Source of the DNA: Prado023 sp049688395
GTDB taxonomy: Bacteria > Actinomycetota > Actinomycetes > S36-B12 > CAIYMF01
Direction: 5' to 3'
DNA: 10,413 bases
Assembly (NCBI GenBank): GCA_049688395.1
Contig: JBAVKQ010000185.1
Location: 1-10,413, forward strand
Of the stretch, positions 1-6,352 are shown one piece after another. Both the position numbers and the translations under genes were made by a program. Positions within the stretch are counted from its first letter, which is position 1; each line of letters starts with the position of its first letter. The notes below the pieces were generated by a model. It saw only the letters and a program-made list of their open reading frames with translations, ran no database searches and had not been told where the DNA came from.

Positions 1-327
1 GGTCGGGCCCACCCCCGCGGGGCCCGACCACGGGCCGCGATCGGCCTCCCACTCCGCCCACACCGCACGCCGGACCGCCGACCACACCATCCCACCCGGG
101 TTGACCGCCCGGCGAGCGGTGGGCCGCCGGAGCGCGTCCCACGCCGCTGACCAACCGGACGCGGCGGCCTGTTCCGCGGCAGCCCCGCGCAGACCCGTTC
201 GACGGACGACGGGAACGACGACGGCGGCACGCACGTGGTCGAGCAGCGCCGTGCCCGCGGGGCCGTCCCAGCCCTGTCGGTCCACGGCGTCCAGCGCGTC
301 GCGGACGGTCTGGGGGTCTAGGTCCAT
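1..327 (-). CDS. Partial hypothetical protein, N-terminal 109 residues, Trp/Arg-rich, possibly sigma-region-2-like
   Basis: The gene runs off the left edge; only its first 109 codons are present, all open. It starts at ATG (complement 325-327), preceded by a GAAGGGA-type ribosome site about six bases upstream. The protein begins MDLDPQTVRDALDAVDRQGW. From about residue 68 it has a helical stretch, GWSAAWDALRRPTARRAVNP, then GGMVWSAVRRAVWAEWEADR. The Trp- and Arg-rich pattern (AWDALRRP, VWSAVRRAVWAE) loosely recalls the DNA-binding helices of sigma-factor region 2, as in small actinobacterial regulators. That is an impression, not a family match. It diverges from the 59-aa/520-aa pair, and the shared gap is full of short inverted repeats, which would fit a regulator next to its own operators. 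The reading frame is clear, the function is not. Confidence 0.6.
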   Translation of the reverse strand, partial: MDLDPQTVRDALDAVDRQGWDGPAGTALLDHVRAAVVVPVVRRTGLRGAAAEQAAASGWSAAWDALRRPTARRAVNPGGMVWSAVRRAVWAEWEADRGPWSGPAGVGPT

Positions 328-408
328 CGCGTGTCCCTTCTCGAATCCGCCAGGCCGCAGCGGACTGGTGGTCGGGCAGACAGTGGCCCACCGGCATTAC
401 CCGAACCA

Positions 409-525
409 TTGCCGCGGTTGTTGACACTGGCCGCTGGGGCGCTTGCCCGGCTGCCCCAGCTCCGCGGCAACTTCCGGAAAAATGCAGCCTGACCTGCGTT
501 GCCACATCGACCGCCCCCGCGGCAA
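409..525. repeat. Three copies of TTGCCGCGG / CCGCGGCAA
   Basis: TTGCCGCGG lies at 409-417, and its complement CCGCGGCAA lies at 462-470 and 517-525. The last two extend into similar flanks (CCGCGGCAAC then TTCCGG or GTCCCGG) and are 55 bases apart. The 409 copy is inverted relative to the other two. They share the TTGCC half with the palindromes further right, so they may be weaker sites of the same kind. Confidence 0.35.
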
Positions 526-674
526 CGTCCCGGGGGGGACCGATCGGTCGGCTCTCTGTCGAACTCGGTTGCCTCCCGCTGGCGAGGCTCCTCCCAGGAG
601 CGGTTCGGCACCCCGACGCGCAGGGCCGAGGAAGCCGCTGGTCGTCGCCCGACTATCGGACGGCAGCCGCCCAG

Positions 675-747
675 GTTGCCCGGCAATCACGCCCGCCCAC
701 TGATGTTGCCCGGCAACGGGGCGTCGCCCACTGATGTTGCCCGGTAC
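675..747. repeat. Iterated palindrome TTGCC-C-GGCAA, about 30-bp spacing, operator-like
   Basis: TTGCCCGGCAA, a perfect inverted repeat of TTGCC/GGCAA around one central base, occurs at 676-686 and 706-716. A third copy with a decayed right arm is at 737-747. The second and third sit in a longer direct repeat, CGCCCACTGATGTTGCCCGG, at 694-713 and 725-744. Spacing of 30 and 31 bases is close to three helical turns, so the copies would face the same side of the DNA. They end about 80 bases before the 59-aa gene. Operators for a regulator and copies of a dispersed genomic repeat are both possible. Confidence 0.5.
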
Positions 748-786
748 GGCAGGTCGAGCACCGGCCCGCGCACTGCATTCGGTGAG

Positions 787-805
787 GGCCCGCACCGCGC
801 GGGCC
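787..805 (+). promoter_or_regulatory. GC hairpin upstream of the 59-aa gene
   Basis: GGCCCGC (787-793) pairs perfectly with GCGGGCC (799-805) around a 5-base loop. It sits 11 bases before the GGAGG ribosome site, so it may lie in the leader of the message. In DNA this GC-rich it could be chance. Confidence 0.25.
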
Positions 806-816
806 GCGACTTCCCT

Positions 817-821
817 GGAGG
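817..821 (+). promoter_or_regulatory. Strong Shine-Dalgarno GGAGG fixing the 59-aa gene start
   Basis: GGAGG followed by a 5-base spacer and ATG at 827. It is the only strong plus-strand ribosome site I noted near this gene, and it is the main reason for starting the small gene here rather than at the upstream in-frame ATG at 734, which lies inside a repeat. Confidence 0.6.
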
Positions 822-826
822 ACTGC

Positions 827-1006
827 ATGGACACGGCGCTGACCACCCCACCCCGGCCGACCCAGACCCGCCCACCCACGTGGACGGGGCCATGGGCCGC
901 ACTGACCGAGAGTCAGCAGGTTGCCCAGGTGGTGGCCCTCCCCCTCCAGCGGATACGGACGGCGCTGCTCCCGGCCCCCGCCGCGCTGACCGGAGCCCTT
1001 CGATGA
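827..1006 (+). CDS. Small hypothetical protein, 59 aa, coupled to downstream gene
   Basis: I do not recognise this protein. It starts MDTALTTPPRPTQTRPP, a Pro/Thr-rich N-terminus, followed by an amphipathic alpha-helical second half (about residues 26-58) with TESQQVAQVVALPLQRIRTA. There is no signal peptide and no obvious membrane segment. The start is supported by a good GGAGG site. The stop TGA at 1004-1006 overlaps the next gene's ATG (1003-1005) in the ATGA arrangement, which implies translational coupling and a shared message. A short protein tied this way to a larger unknown protein could be a partner subunit or regulator, but the sequence does not say which. Confidence 0.55.
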   Translation: MDTALTTPPRPTQTRPPTWTGPWAALTESQQVAQVVALPLQRIRTALLPAPAALTGALR

Positions 1007-2565
1007 GCTCCGCTTCCGCGCTGGCTGGACCCCGACCACAGGCCGTCGACCGGACGACCTACGCGGTCCTCGTCGCCCGCGCCGCGCGACGGATCGAGCG
1101 AGCGCATCAGGTGGCCAGCGACGATCGAGCGCGTCTGACCGGGGCCCCTGGGATCGGCAGTTCGGTACACGCGGAGGTTCAGCCCGGGGAGGTTCCCCCC
1201 GGAGCGGCATTGCCCGGGGAGGTTCCCCCCGGAGCGGCATTGCCCGAGGAGGTTCAGCGCGCGGGCTCCGCGCCTCGCGCCACCGAGCGGTGCGCAGTCG
1301 ACGCCCACCGGGACCTGGCCGCAGCGCTGGCTCAGCTGGGCCGGACCCTGCTGGGTCCCGACCCGGCACCGTCGACGCCGACCGACGCCGAGAGCCGGTC
1401 CCGGTCCGGTCGAGGTCCGTCCAACGGCGGTCGCTCGGCAGGGAGCGTGCGCAGACCCGGACCGAGTCGGACGCTGCTGGCCGGCCTGGAGCTCTATGGA
1501 CGCTCGCGCGATTGGGCGGATCCCAGGCCGGACGTCAGCGCGGCCGGCGATCTCGCAACAGCAGCGCTGTTGATCCGAACCGCAGCGGACCTGTGGGCCA
1601 CGCACCACACCGCATACGGCGCACCACGCAGCCCGGAGGCATCCAAGATGCGGCATCCGGCGACCCTGGGAGCAGCGACCCGACAGTGGCATGACCTGGT
1701 CCAACGTGCTGCAGCAGCAGGCGCAGCGCTCGGGGCGGAGTCCCCCGAGCTGGCCCACGTAGGCAATGAGGCGCTCAGCTTCCCGGCAGTCGCCGGACCA
1801 CGGCCGGTGGGTGCCGACACCAGCCGCCATGACCGGCCATTGGAAGTCACGGTCGCTCGGCCTGGTGTGCGGCGCACCCACGGTCCACTGACCGAGCTCG
1901 CCGATCGGATCGACCGGCTTCGGCACCTCGCGTGGGCTGCGGCAGGCACGACGAGCCCCAGCCGGGCGGCCGGGACACCGGCCATCGTGCTGGCCAACCT
2001 CGCTGCCATCGGGGTCGCCCTGAACAACGCCACCGCACAGGCTCATCGCCACGCGGCGACCACCACCCCGCCCGCTGCCGGGGCCGCCCATCTGGCAGCG
2101 GCCGGGCACGCGCACGTCGCCGAACAGCAGTGGCGCGCCGCGGCGGAACTGGTCCGCTGCCTGCGTACCCCGCATCCCCCGACCCACCCGGTCCAGGTCG
2201 AGCGGCTGGACATCGATGCGCTGCTGCGCCAACTGGCCTCAGCGTCGCGCGGCCCAGCAGCCATCGAGATCGCATGGGCCCTGACTCGTATCGCCGACGC
2301 GTACGCGGAGATCGCCGAGCACAATGCCGAGGGCCTCGTCCTGGCCCACGAACACGGCGATCTGCTGCTGCTGGGTCGAGCCATCCCGAGGGATGCGCTG
2401 CCCCGACGCCCGGACCTGCTCGCCGCCCGCCTGAACGATCGGGTGATCAACGCGCCCACTCTGGTCGTCGACCGACTCAGGGATCTGTACCGGGACATCG
2501 CCGCTGCTGACTGTGGTCGGCCCGAGGATCACCTGGTGCCCGACGTGTCCCCGCCGGCGGCCTGA
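1003..2565 (+). CDS. Hypothetical alpha-helical protein, 520 aa, with 10-residue tandem repeat
   Basis: I do not recognise a family. Residues 17-48 (DRTTYAVLVARAARRIERAH onward) and 98-118 look helical. They are separated by a Pro/Gly/Ala linker with GEVPPGAALP repeated at 62-71 and 72-81 and a partial third copy. Residues 120-155 are a low-complexity Ser/Arg/Pro linker. The rest (156-500) is mostly Ala-rich amphipathic helices, including DLATAALLIRTAADLWATHH (183-202) and a C-terminal helical block at 416-445 and 462-500. There is no signal peptide, no evident membrane helix, and no recognised catalytic motif. The ATG at 1003 overlaps the preceding 59-aa gene (ATGA). The frame stays open to 499 upstream, but that stretch crosses intergenic repeats and lacks a ribosome site. 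The modular helical build suggests a cytoplasmic binding or scaffolding role; this is a guess. Confidence 0.7.
   Translation: MSSASALAGPRPQAVDRTTYAVLVARAARRIERAHQVASDDRARLTGAPGIGSSVHAEVQPGEVPPGAALPGEVPPGAALPEEVQRAGSAPRATERCAVDAHRDLAAALAQLGRTLLGPDPAPSTPTDAESRSRSGRGPSNGGRSAGSVRRPGPSRTLLAGLELYGRSRDWADPRPDVSAAGDLATAALLIRTAADLWATHHTAYGAPRSPEASKMRHPATLGAATRQWHDLVQRAAAAGAALGAESPELAHVGNEALSFPAVAGPRPVGADTSRHDRPLEVTVARPGVRRTHGPLTELADRIDRLRHLAWAAAGTTSPSRAAGTPAIVLANLAAIGVALNNATAQAHRHAATTTPPAAGAAHLAAAGHAHVAEQQWRAAAELVRCLRTPHPPTHPVQVERLDIDALLRQLASASRGPAAIEIAWALTRIADAYAEIAEHNAEGLVLAHEHGDLLLLGRAIPRDALPRRPDLLAARLNDRVINAPTLVVDRLRDLYRDIAAADCGRPEDHLVPDVSPPAA
1183..1255 (+). repeat. 30-bp in-frame tandem repeat within the 520-aa gene
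   Basis: Two exact 30-base units at 1183-1212 and 1213-1242, then a partial third (1243-1255) with one change. The unit encodes the decapeptide GEVPPGAALP. A related GAGGTTCAGC flanks the array on both sides (1173-1182, 1248-1257). Each unit contains TTGCCCG, also present in the upstream palindromes. Near-identity of the copies points to recent duplication. Confidence 0.8.
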
Positions 2566-2587
2566 GCGGGGCTCGGGACCAAGAATT

Positions 2588-2662
2588 GTCGGATCCGGAC
2601 ACCGACCGGCAGGAAACGACCGCCAGGTGTCCGGATCGGACAACGACGTGTCCGGATCGGAC
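2588..2662. promoter_or_regulatory. Three phased copies of inverted repeat GTCCG-GAT-CGGAC (candidate operators)
   Basis: GTCCGGATCGGAC, with 5-base perfect arms, occurs at 2629-2641 and 2650-2662, exactly 21 bases apart. A reverse-orientation copy with one mismatch, GTCGGATCCGGAC, lies at 2588-2600, 41 bases before the first. A weaker fourth version, GTCCCGATCCGAGC, is at 2677-2690. Spacings near two and four helical turns put the three main copies on one face. They end about 50 bases before the start of the DUF1801 gene. This is typical of cooperative binding sites for a dimeric regulator, which I cannot identify. Confidence 0.55.
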
Positions 2663-2699
2663 GATCGCTGCCTAGGGTCCCGATCCGAGCGTCGCGCAC

Positions 2700-2705
2700 T
2701 ACATT
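2700..2705 (+). promoter_or_regulatory. Candidate -10 element for a leaderless transcript
   Basis: TACATT, close to the actinobacterial TAnnnT -10 consensus, ends 7 bases before the A of ATG at 2712. Transcription would therefore begin at or next to the start codon. No Shine-Dalgarno sequence precedes this ATG, which fits a leaderless message. No clear -35 is visible; the phased inverted repeats upstream could substitute by binding an activator. Confidence 0.45.
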
Positions 2706-2711
2706 CCGGGC

Positions 2712-3278
2712 ATGACCGACAGCCCAATCGACGAGCACCTCGCACAGTTCGACGATCCGCAACGCGCCGCCCTCCAGGCGACCTGCGCGGCGATCCGCAA
2801 AGCGCTCCCAGGCGCGGCCGAGACCATCTCCTACGGCATGCCGACCTTCAAGATCGGCGGTATGGCGGTCCTCGGCCTCGACGGGTTCAAGGAGCACAAC
2901 AGCCTGTTCCCCTACAGCAGCAGCGTGATCGAGACGTTTCGTGTGCAACACCCGGGATACGTGGCAGCCAAGGGCACGCTGCACTTCCCGCGCGGAACGC
3001 CGTTCCCGGCTGCTCTGATCAAGCAGGTGCTCGACACGCGCATCGCCGAGATCAACGCCAGCTACCCGAAGCGCTCCGGCGAGGCCAAGGCGTTCTACGC
3101 CAACGGCCGACTGAAATCCGCGGGCAGGTTCAAAGACGCTCAAATGCACGGAGCGTGGCAGTTCTACCGCAAGGACGGCACACTCATGCGCTCGGGATCC
3201 TTCGATCACGGCACCCGCACCGGCACCTGGACGACCTACGACGCGACGGGCGAACCGCACAAGGTGACGAGGTTCTGA
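2712..3278 (+). CDS. DUF1801 (YdhG-like) domain fused to YwqK/MORN-like repeats
   Basis: The 188-aa protein has two parts. Residues 1-117 match the DUF1801/YdhG fold in pattern: DPQRAALQATCAAIRKALPG, then ETISYGMPTFKIGG, then HNSLFPYSSSVIE and GTLHFPRGTPFPAALIKQVL. Residues about 122-182 contain MORN-like repeats of the YwqK type: AFYANGRLKSAGRFKDAQMH, GAWQFYRKDGTLMRSGSFDH, then GTRTGTWTTYDATGE. DUF1801 proteins are small cytoplasmic proteins, one of which is described as an iron chaperone. YwqK is named as the antitoxin of a Bacillus secreted toxin. The biochemical role of the fusion is unknown. There is no signal peptide. It may be transcribed alone from a leaderless promoter, or together with the oxidoreductase 67 bases downstream. 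The domain calls are confident, the function is not. Confidence 0.88.
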   Translation: MTDSPIDEHLAQFDDPQRAALQATCAAIRKALPGAAETISYGMPTFKIGGMAVLGLDGFKEHNSLFPYSSSVIETFRVQHPGYVAAKGTLHFPRGTPFPAALIKQVLDTRIAEINASYPKRSGEAKAFYANGRLKSAGRFKDAQMHGAWQFYRKDGTLMRSGSFDHGTRTGTWTTYDATGEPHKVTRF

Positions 3279-3345
3279 ACTCAATTCGATCGGCTGGCCG
3301 GGCCCGTACTGAAACACGGGAGTCCGCAGGCGAAGACTGCCGACC

Positions 3346-4680
3346 ATGACCACCATCACACCCCAGGGCTTCTGGCACACAACCGGGTCGCACACGCCGA
3401 CCGCGCCGCTGGCCGGTGACCTCGATGTCGACGTGGCGGTCGTCGGCGGCGGCTTCACCGGCCTGTCGACCGCGCACTTCCTGCACCGCGCCGATCCGAC
3501 CCAGTCGGTCGCGATCCTCGAGGCGCAGTGGATCGGGTACGGCGCCAGCGGGCGCAACGCCGGGTTCAGCATGACCAAGATCGGGATGACGCACTCGATC
3601 ACCGCGTTGCGCTTCGGGCGGGCCAAGGCCCGCGAGGCCCACCTGTACGCCGATCGCGCAGTCACGCTGCTCCAGGAACTGGTCAGCGAACTCGCGCTGG
3701 ACTGCGACTACGAGCACCCCGGGTTCCTCTGGGTGGCGACCTCGCCGAAGTACTCCGAGCGCCTGCTCGAGGAGATCGCGCTGGTGCACCGGTTGGGCAT
3801 CACCGGCATCCACCTGATCGATCACGACGAGCTGCGCGCCCGCGTGGACAGCCCGACCTACGTCGGGCCCGCGTGGTGGGAACCGAACAGCGGGCTGGTG
3901 AACCCGGCCAAGCTGTCCTGGGCCTGGCGCGACGTGGTGACCCGCGAGGGGACTGCGATCTTCGAGGGCACCCCGGTCAGCGGCATCGATCGACATCCGA
4001 ACACCGGCCGGGTGATCCTCACGACGCCGGGCGGGCGGGTCCGGGCGCGCAAGGTCGTGTTGGCCACCAACGCCTGGTCCCACGAGTTCCCCGAGCTCGC
4101 GGGCAAGCAGGTGCCGGTCTGGACCTACATCGTGCTCACCGAACCACTGACCGACGCACAGCTCGAAACCATCGGGTGGCGCGGGCGCGAGGGCGTCGAG
4201 GACTCCCGCAACCTCGTGCACTACTACCGGCTCACCCCCGACAACCGGCTGCTCATCGGCGGGCGTGACGTGAAGCTCGGCGACGGCGTCACGATGGGTT
4301 TCGATGCCGACGAGGCCGTCTGGGCGGCGCTGCGCGAGGACGTGCGGCGAATGTTCCCTGGGCTGGCTGACGTGCGGTTCAGCCACGCGTGGGGCGGGGC
4401 GGTCTCCGCAACCCTGGACATGTTCCCGGCCATCGGGTACCTCGGCGGCAAGGACGTGATCTACTCCTTCGGCTGCGTCGGGCACGGGGTGTCGACCACG
4501 CACCTGAACGGCCAGACGATCGTCGACCTGCTCCTCGAACGCGAGAGCGCGCTGACCGACACGTTCTTCGTCAACCGCCGGCTCGTGCCGTTCCCGCCCG
4601 CTGGGCTGTCGCACCGAACAGCCAACGGGATCGCGGCGTACATGCGCTGGGAGGACCGCCGCCTGGACGTGCACGGCTGA
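3346..4680 (+). CDS. FAD-dependent oxidoreductase, DAO family, PuuB-like
   Basis: A 444-aa flavoprotein of the D-amino-acid-oxidase superfamily (DadA/PuuB group), close in length to gamma-glutamylputrescine oxidase. The N-terminus has the Rossmann ADP-binding stretch VDVAVVGGGFTGLSTAHFL (about 28-46, GGGFTG at 34-39), an acidic residue at the end of the second strand (ILEA, 57-60), and the typical GASGRNAGF loop (66-74) near the flavin. The C-terminus has HAWGGAVSATLDMFPAIGYL and GCVGHGVSTTHLNGQTIVDL, the usual second FAD contact. Relatives oxidise secondary or primary amines or amino acids to an imine with oxygen or an electron carrier. No signal peptide is seen, so it is probably cytoplasmic. 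The start ATG has only a weak ribosome site. It converges on the SPL-like/transporter operon; an amine product of that operon as substrate is conceivable but unproven. Confidence 0.88.
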   Translation: MTTITPQGFWHTTGSHTPTAPLAGDLDVDVAVVGGGFTGLSTAHFLHRADPTQSVAILEAQWIGYGASGRNAGFSMTKIGMTHSITALRFGRAKAREAHLYADRAVTLLQELVSELALDCDYEHPGFLWVATSPKYSERLLEEIALVHRLGITGIHLIDHDELRARVDSPTYVGPAWWEPNSGLVNPAKLSWAWRDVVTREGTAIFEGTPVSGIDRHPNTGRVILTTPGGRVRARKVVLATNAWSHEFPELAGKQVPVWTYIVLTEPLTDAQLETIGWRGREGVEDSRNLVHYYRLTPDNRLLIGGRDVKLGDGVTMGFDADEAVWAALREDVRRMFPGLADVRFSHAWGGAVSATLDMFPAIGYLGGKDVIYSFGCVGHGVSTTHLNGQTIVDLLLERESALTDTFFVNRRLVPFPPAGLSHRTANGIAAYMRWEDRRLDVHG

Positions 4681-4741
4681 CCCAGCCCGCTCTTGCGAAT
4701 CGCTCCAAGTTTGGACGGCGCCGGGCGACTTCATCCAAGTT

Positions 4742-4773
4742 CGCGGGGCCCGAACCCGCGCGATCCTGGATCG
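4742..4773. terminator. Candidate hairpins between convergent genes
   Basis: CGCGGG (4742-4747) pairs with CCCGCG (4755-4760) around a 7-base loop. Next to it CGATCC (4761-4766) pairs with GGATCG (4768-4773) around one base. A further inverted repeat, TCCAA-GT-TTGGA, lies nearby at about 4706-4717. No U-tract follows, so these are weak intrinsic terminators at best. Their place between convergent stops makes transcript-end processing plausible. Confidence 0.35.
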
Positions 4774-4777
4774 ATTC

Positions 4778-4837
4778 GGCGGAGGAAGCGGCGGAGGAAG
4801 CGGCGGAGGACGCGGCGGAGGACGCGGCGGAGGACGC
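4778..4837. repeat. Five tandem copies of a 12-bp G-rich unit
   Basis: GGCGGAGGAAGC occurs twice (4778-4801), then GGCGGAGGACGC three times (4802-4837), without interruption. The array lies in the 187-base spacer between convergent stops at 4680 and 4870. The plus strand is G-rich with regular GG runs, so two-layer G-quadruplexes are possible. Read on the plus strand it would give an AAEE/AAED stretch, but no gene with a plausible start is there. Confidence 0.85.
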
Positions 4838-4867
4838 TGCCGCGGGCAACTGCCGTCAGCGCGGGGC

Positions 4868-6352
4868 TCAGCTCGTCGAGGGCCGCAGCACCCCGCCGAG
4901 CACCTCGACCAGCAGCCGCTCGACCAGGGGCTTCGGGGCGGCATCGATGATCGTGTTGAGCAGGGCGCGCCGCTCGGGCAGGGCGTCGCTGTCCAGCGAG
5001 ATCCCCGCCACCGCAAGCACCGCGCCCATCTCCTCGGGCGTGAGCGCAGCGACGTCCAGCGACTCGGCCAGCGCGAGCAGGCCCGGGTCGATCACCACGC
5101 GGCCGAGCCTCCGAGCAGCCTCCACCGACGCCGCCAGGTCGGCCAGGAACTGCTCGACCTGCGGGGCGTGCACCGCCATGACGCACATGTGCGCCGTGGG
5201 CGGCCCGCCGCGACCCGGCTGCGCCCCGAGCAGCCAGCCGCGCACCGCCATCTCGTCGATGACCACCCGGATGTCGGGATCCTCGGGCCCACCGTCGTCG
5301 GTGAACGCGTACATCGTCGACTCGGTCGTGCCCACCGGATGGATCCCCGGGATCTCGGCGATCCCGGCCAGGAGCTCCTGCGTGACCCGCCACGCCGTCA
5401 GCGCCAGTTCCCGGTACCCCGCGCGTCCGATCTTGTGCACGTAGGCCCACGCGATCGCCGGCGCGCCCCCGCCGCGGGTGCTCAGCAGCGTCGGGTTCAC
5501 CACGGGATAGCCGGCCCAGTCCGCGGTCACGAACCAGGTGAGCTTGCGCAGCTCGATGTCGCCGAACAGCAGCACCGAGACGCCTTTGGGCGTGTAGGCG
5601 TACTTGTGCAGGTCGACCGACACGCTGGTCACGCCGGGGATCATCAGCCCGATCGGTGCCAGGCCCTGCGCCTCGCGGATGAACGGCACCGTCCAGCCGC
5701 CGATGCAGGCATCGACATGGCAGAGCACGTCGCGCTCGGCGGCCAGCGCGGCCACCGCCTCGATCGGGTCGATCACACCGTGCGCGTACGACGGCGCGGA
5801 GACCACGAGCAACGCCGTGCGCTCGTCGAGGGCTGCCTCGATCGCGGCCACGTCGGCCTTGAACGTGACCGGGTCGACCGGCACCCGGACGACCTCCACA
5901 TCGAACAGGTGCGCGGCCTTGAGGAACGCCGGATGGGCCGTGTCGGGCAGGATCATCGTCGGGTGCCCATGTGGGTCGCCGTGCTTGGCCCGCCACCGCT
6001 CACGGGCGGCCAGGACGGCCAGCTCGCACGATTCGGTCCCGCCGCTGGTCATCGTCCCGACCTCGTCCAGGCTGCCCGAGCCGAGCAGGCTCAGCGCCGC
6101 GGCGACCAGGTCGTTCTCGACTGCCGCGAAACTCGGGAACGCCGTCGGGTCCAAGCCGTTGACGTGCTGGGAGATCGCGAAGGCCCGCACGCCGAAGTCC
6201 TCGAGCGCGTCGATGCCCGAGTCGTACACGTACGAGGTGGTGCGCCCACCCTTGGTGGGCACGTCGAGCTCGCGCAGGGCGGCCAGGTGGGCGAGGATCA
6301 CCTCGTCGGGCAGGCCGTTCTCGGGGAACGCGGGGGGCAGCGACGGGCTCAT
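4868..6352 (-). CDS. PLP-dependent lyase/decarboxylase, sphingosine-1-phosphate-lyase-like
   Basis: A 494-aa group II PLP-dependent enzyme. Visible motifs in order are GGRTTSYVYDSG (35-46), NGLDPTAFPS (65-74), TSGGTES (102-108, phosphate-binding), DTAHPAFLKAA (137-147), HVDACIGG (212-219, Asp214 expected to hold the pyridine nitrogen), and SVDLHKYAYTPKG (245-257). Lys250 should form the Schiff base with PLP. Lys256 matches the second lysine of the HKY-x-Y-x-PK motif of sphingosine-1-phosphate lyases, which glutamate decarboxylases lack. The region after it (VTADWAGYPVVNPTLLSTRG) also resembles that family. Lyases of this type cleave a phosphorylated long-chain base to a fatty aldehyde and phosphoethanolamine; amino-acid decarboxylation remains possible. 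No N-terminal membrane anchor is seen, unlike the eukaryotic enzyme, so it should be soluble. The ATG overlaps the transporter stop (ATGA) and has its own GGAGGA site, so the two are translated together. Confidence 0.9.
   Translation of the reverse strand: MSPSLPPAFPENGLPDEVILAHLAALRELDVPTKGGRTTSYVYDSGIDALEDFGVRAFAISQHVNGLDPTAFPSFAAVENDLVAAALSLLGSGSLDEVGTMTSGGTESCELAVLAARERWRAKHGDPHGHPTMILPDTAHPAFLKAAHLFDVEVVRVPVDPVTFKADVAAIEAALDERTALLVVSAPSYAHGVIDPIEAVAALAAERDVLCHVDACIGGWTVPFIREAQGLAPIGLMIPGVTSVSVDLHKYAYTPKGVSVLLFGDIELRKLTWFVTADWAGYPVVNPTLLSTRGGGAPAIAWAYVHKIGRAGYRELALTAWRVTQELLAGIAEIPGIHPVGTTESTMYAFTDDGGPEDPDIRVVIDEMAVRGWLLGAQPGRGGPPTAHMCVMAVHAPQVEQFLADLAASVEAARRLGRVVIDPGLLALAESLDVAALTPEEMGAVLAVAGISLDSDALPERRALLNTIIDAAPKPLVERLLVEVLGGVLRPSTS

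Larger units (their letters stand above)
328..826. other. Divergent intergenic region rich in TTGCC/GGCAA motifs
   Basis: These 499 bases separate the left-edge minus gene from the plus-strand 59-aa gene. I see no convincing gene: open frames crossing it lack ribosome sites and have unsystematic composition. It contains at least nine TTGCC or GGCAA words, among them the palindromes listed separately, and a GC hairpin just before the 59-aa gene. A TTGACA at 421-426 has no good plus-strand -10 at normal spacing. Toward the minus gene, TCAACA and GGTAAT are 17 bases apart (about 386-425), a weak promoter candidate. Confidence 0.5.

Noticed and set aside
421..426. TTGACA as a plus-strand -35 box
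   Set aside because: No -10-like sequence follows at 16-19 bases, and the nearest plus-strand gene starts 400 bases away.
675..747. CRISPR-like spacing of about 30 bases
   Set aside because: Only two full copies and one partial, repeats of 11-20 bases with no true spacers of uniform length, and no cas genes.
499..1002. Upstream extension of the 520-aa gene to an ATG at 499
   Set aside because: The extension runs through intergenic palindromes and the whole 59-aa gene and has no ribosome site, whereas the ATG at 1003 has a coupled arrangement.
913..2232. Long minus-strand open frame opposite the 520-aa gene
   Set aside because: Composition is Arg/Gly/Cys-rich and irregular with no domain, and there is no ribosome site. 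It is the complement of codon-biased DNA.
3184..5016. 610-codon minus-strand frame across the FAD gene and repeats
   Set aside because: It is antisense to a clear flavoprotein and passes through the 12-bp repeat array, with no recognisable domain.
4389..5444. Plus-strand frame giving an AEEAAED-repeat protein
   Set aside because: Starts inside the FAD gene in the wrong frame and ends antisense to the lyase; the repeat part is explained by the 12-bp array.
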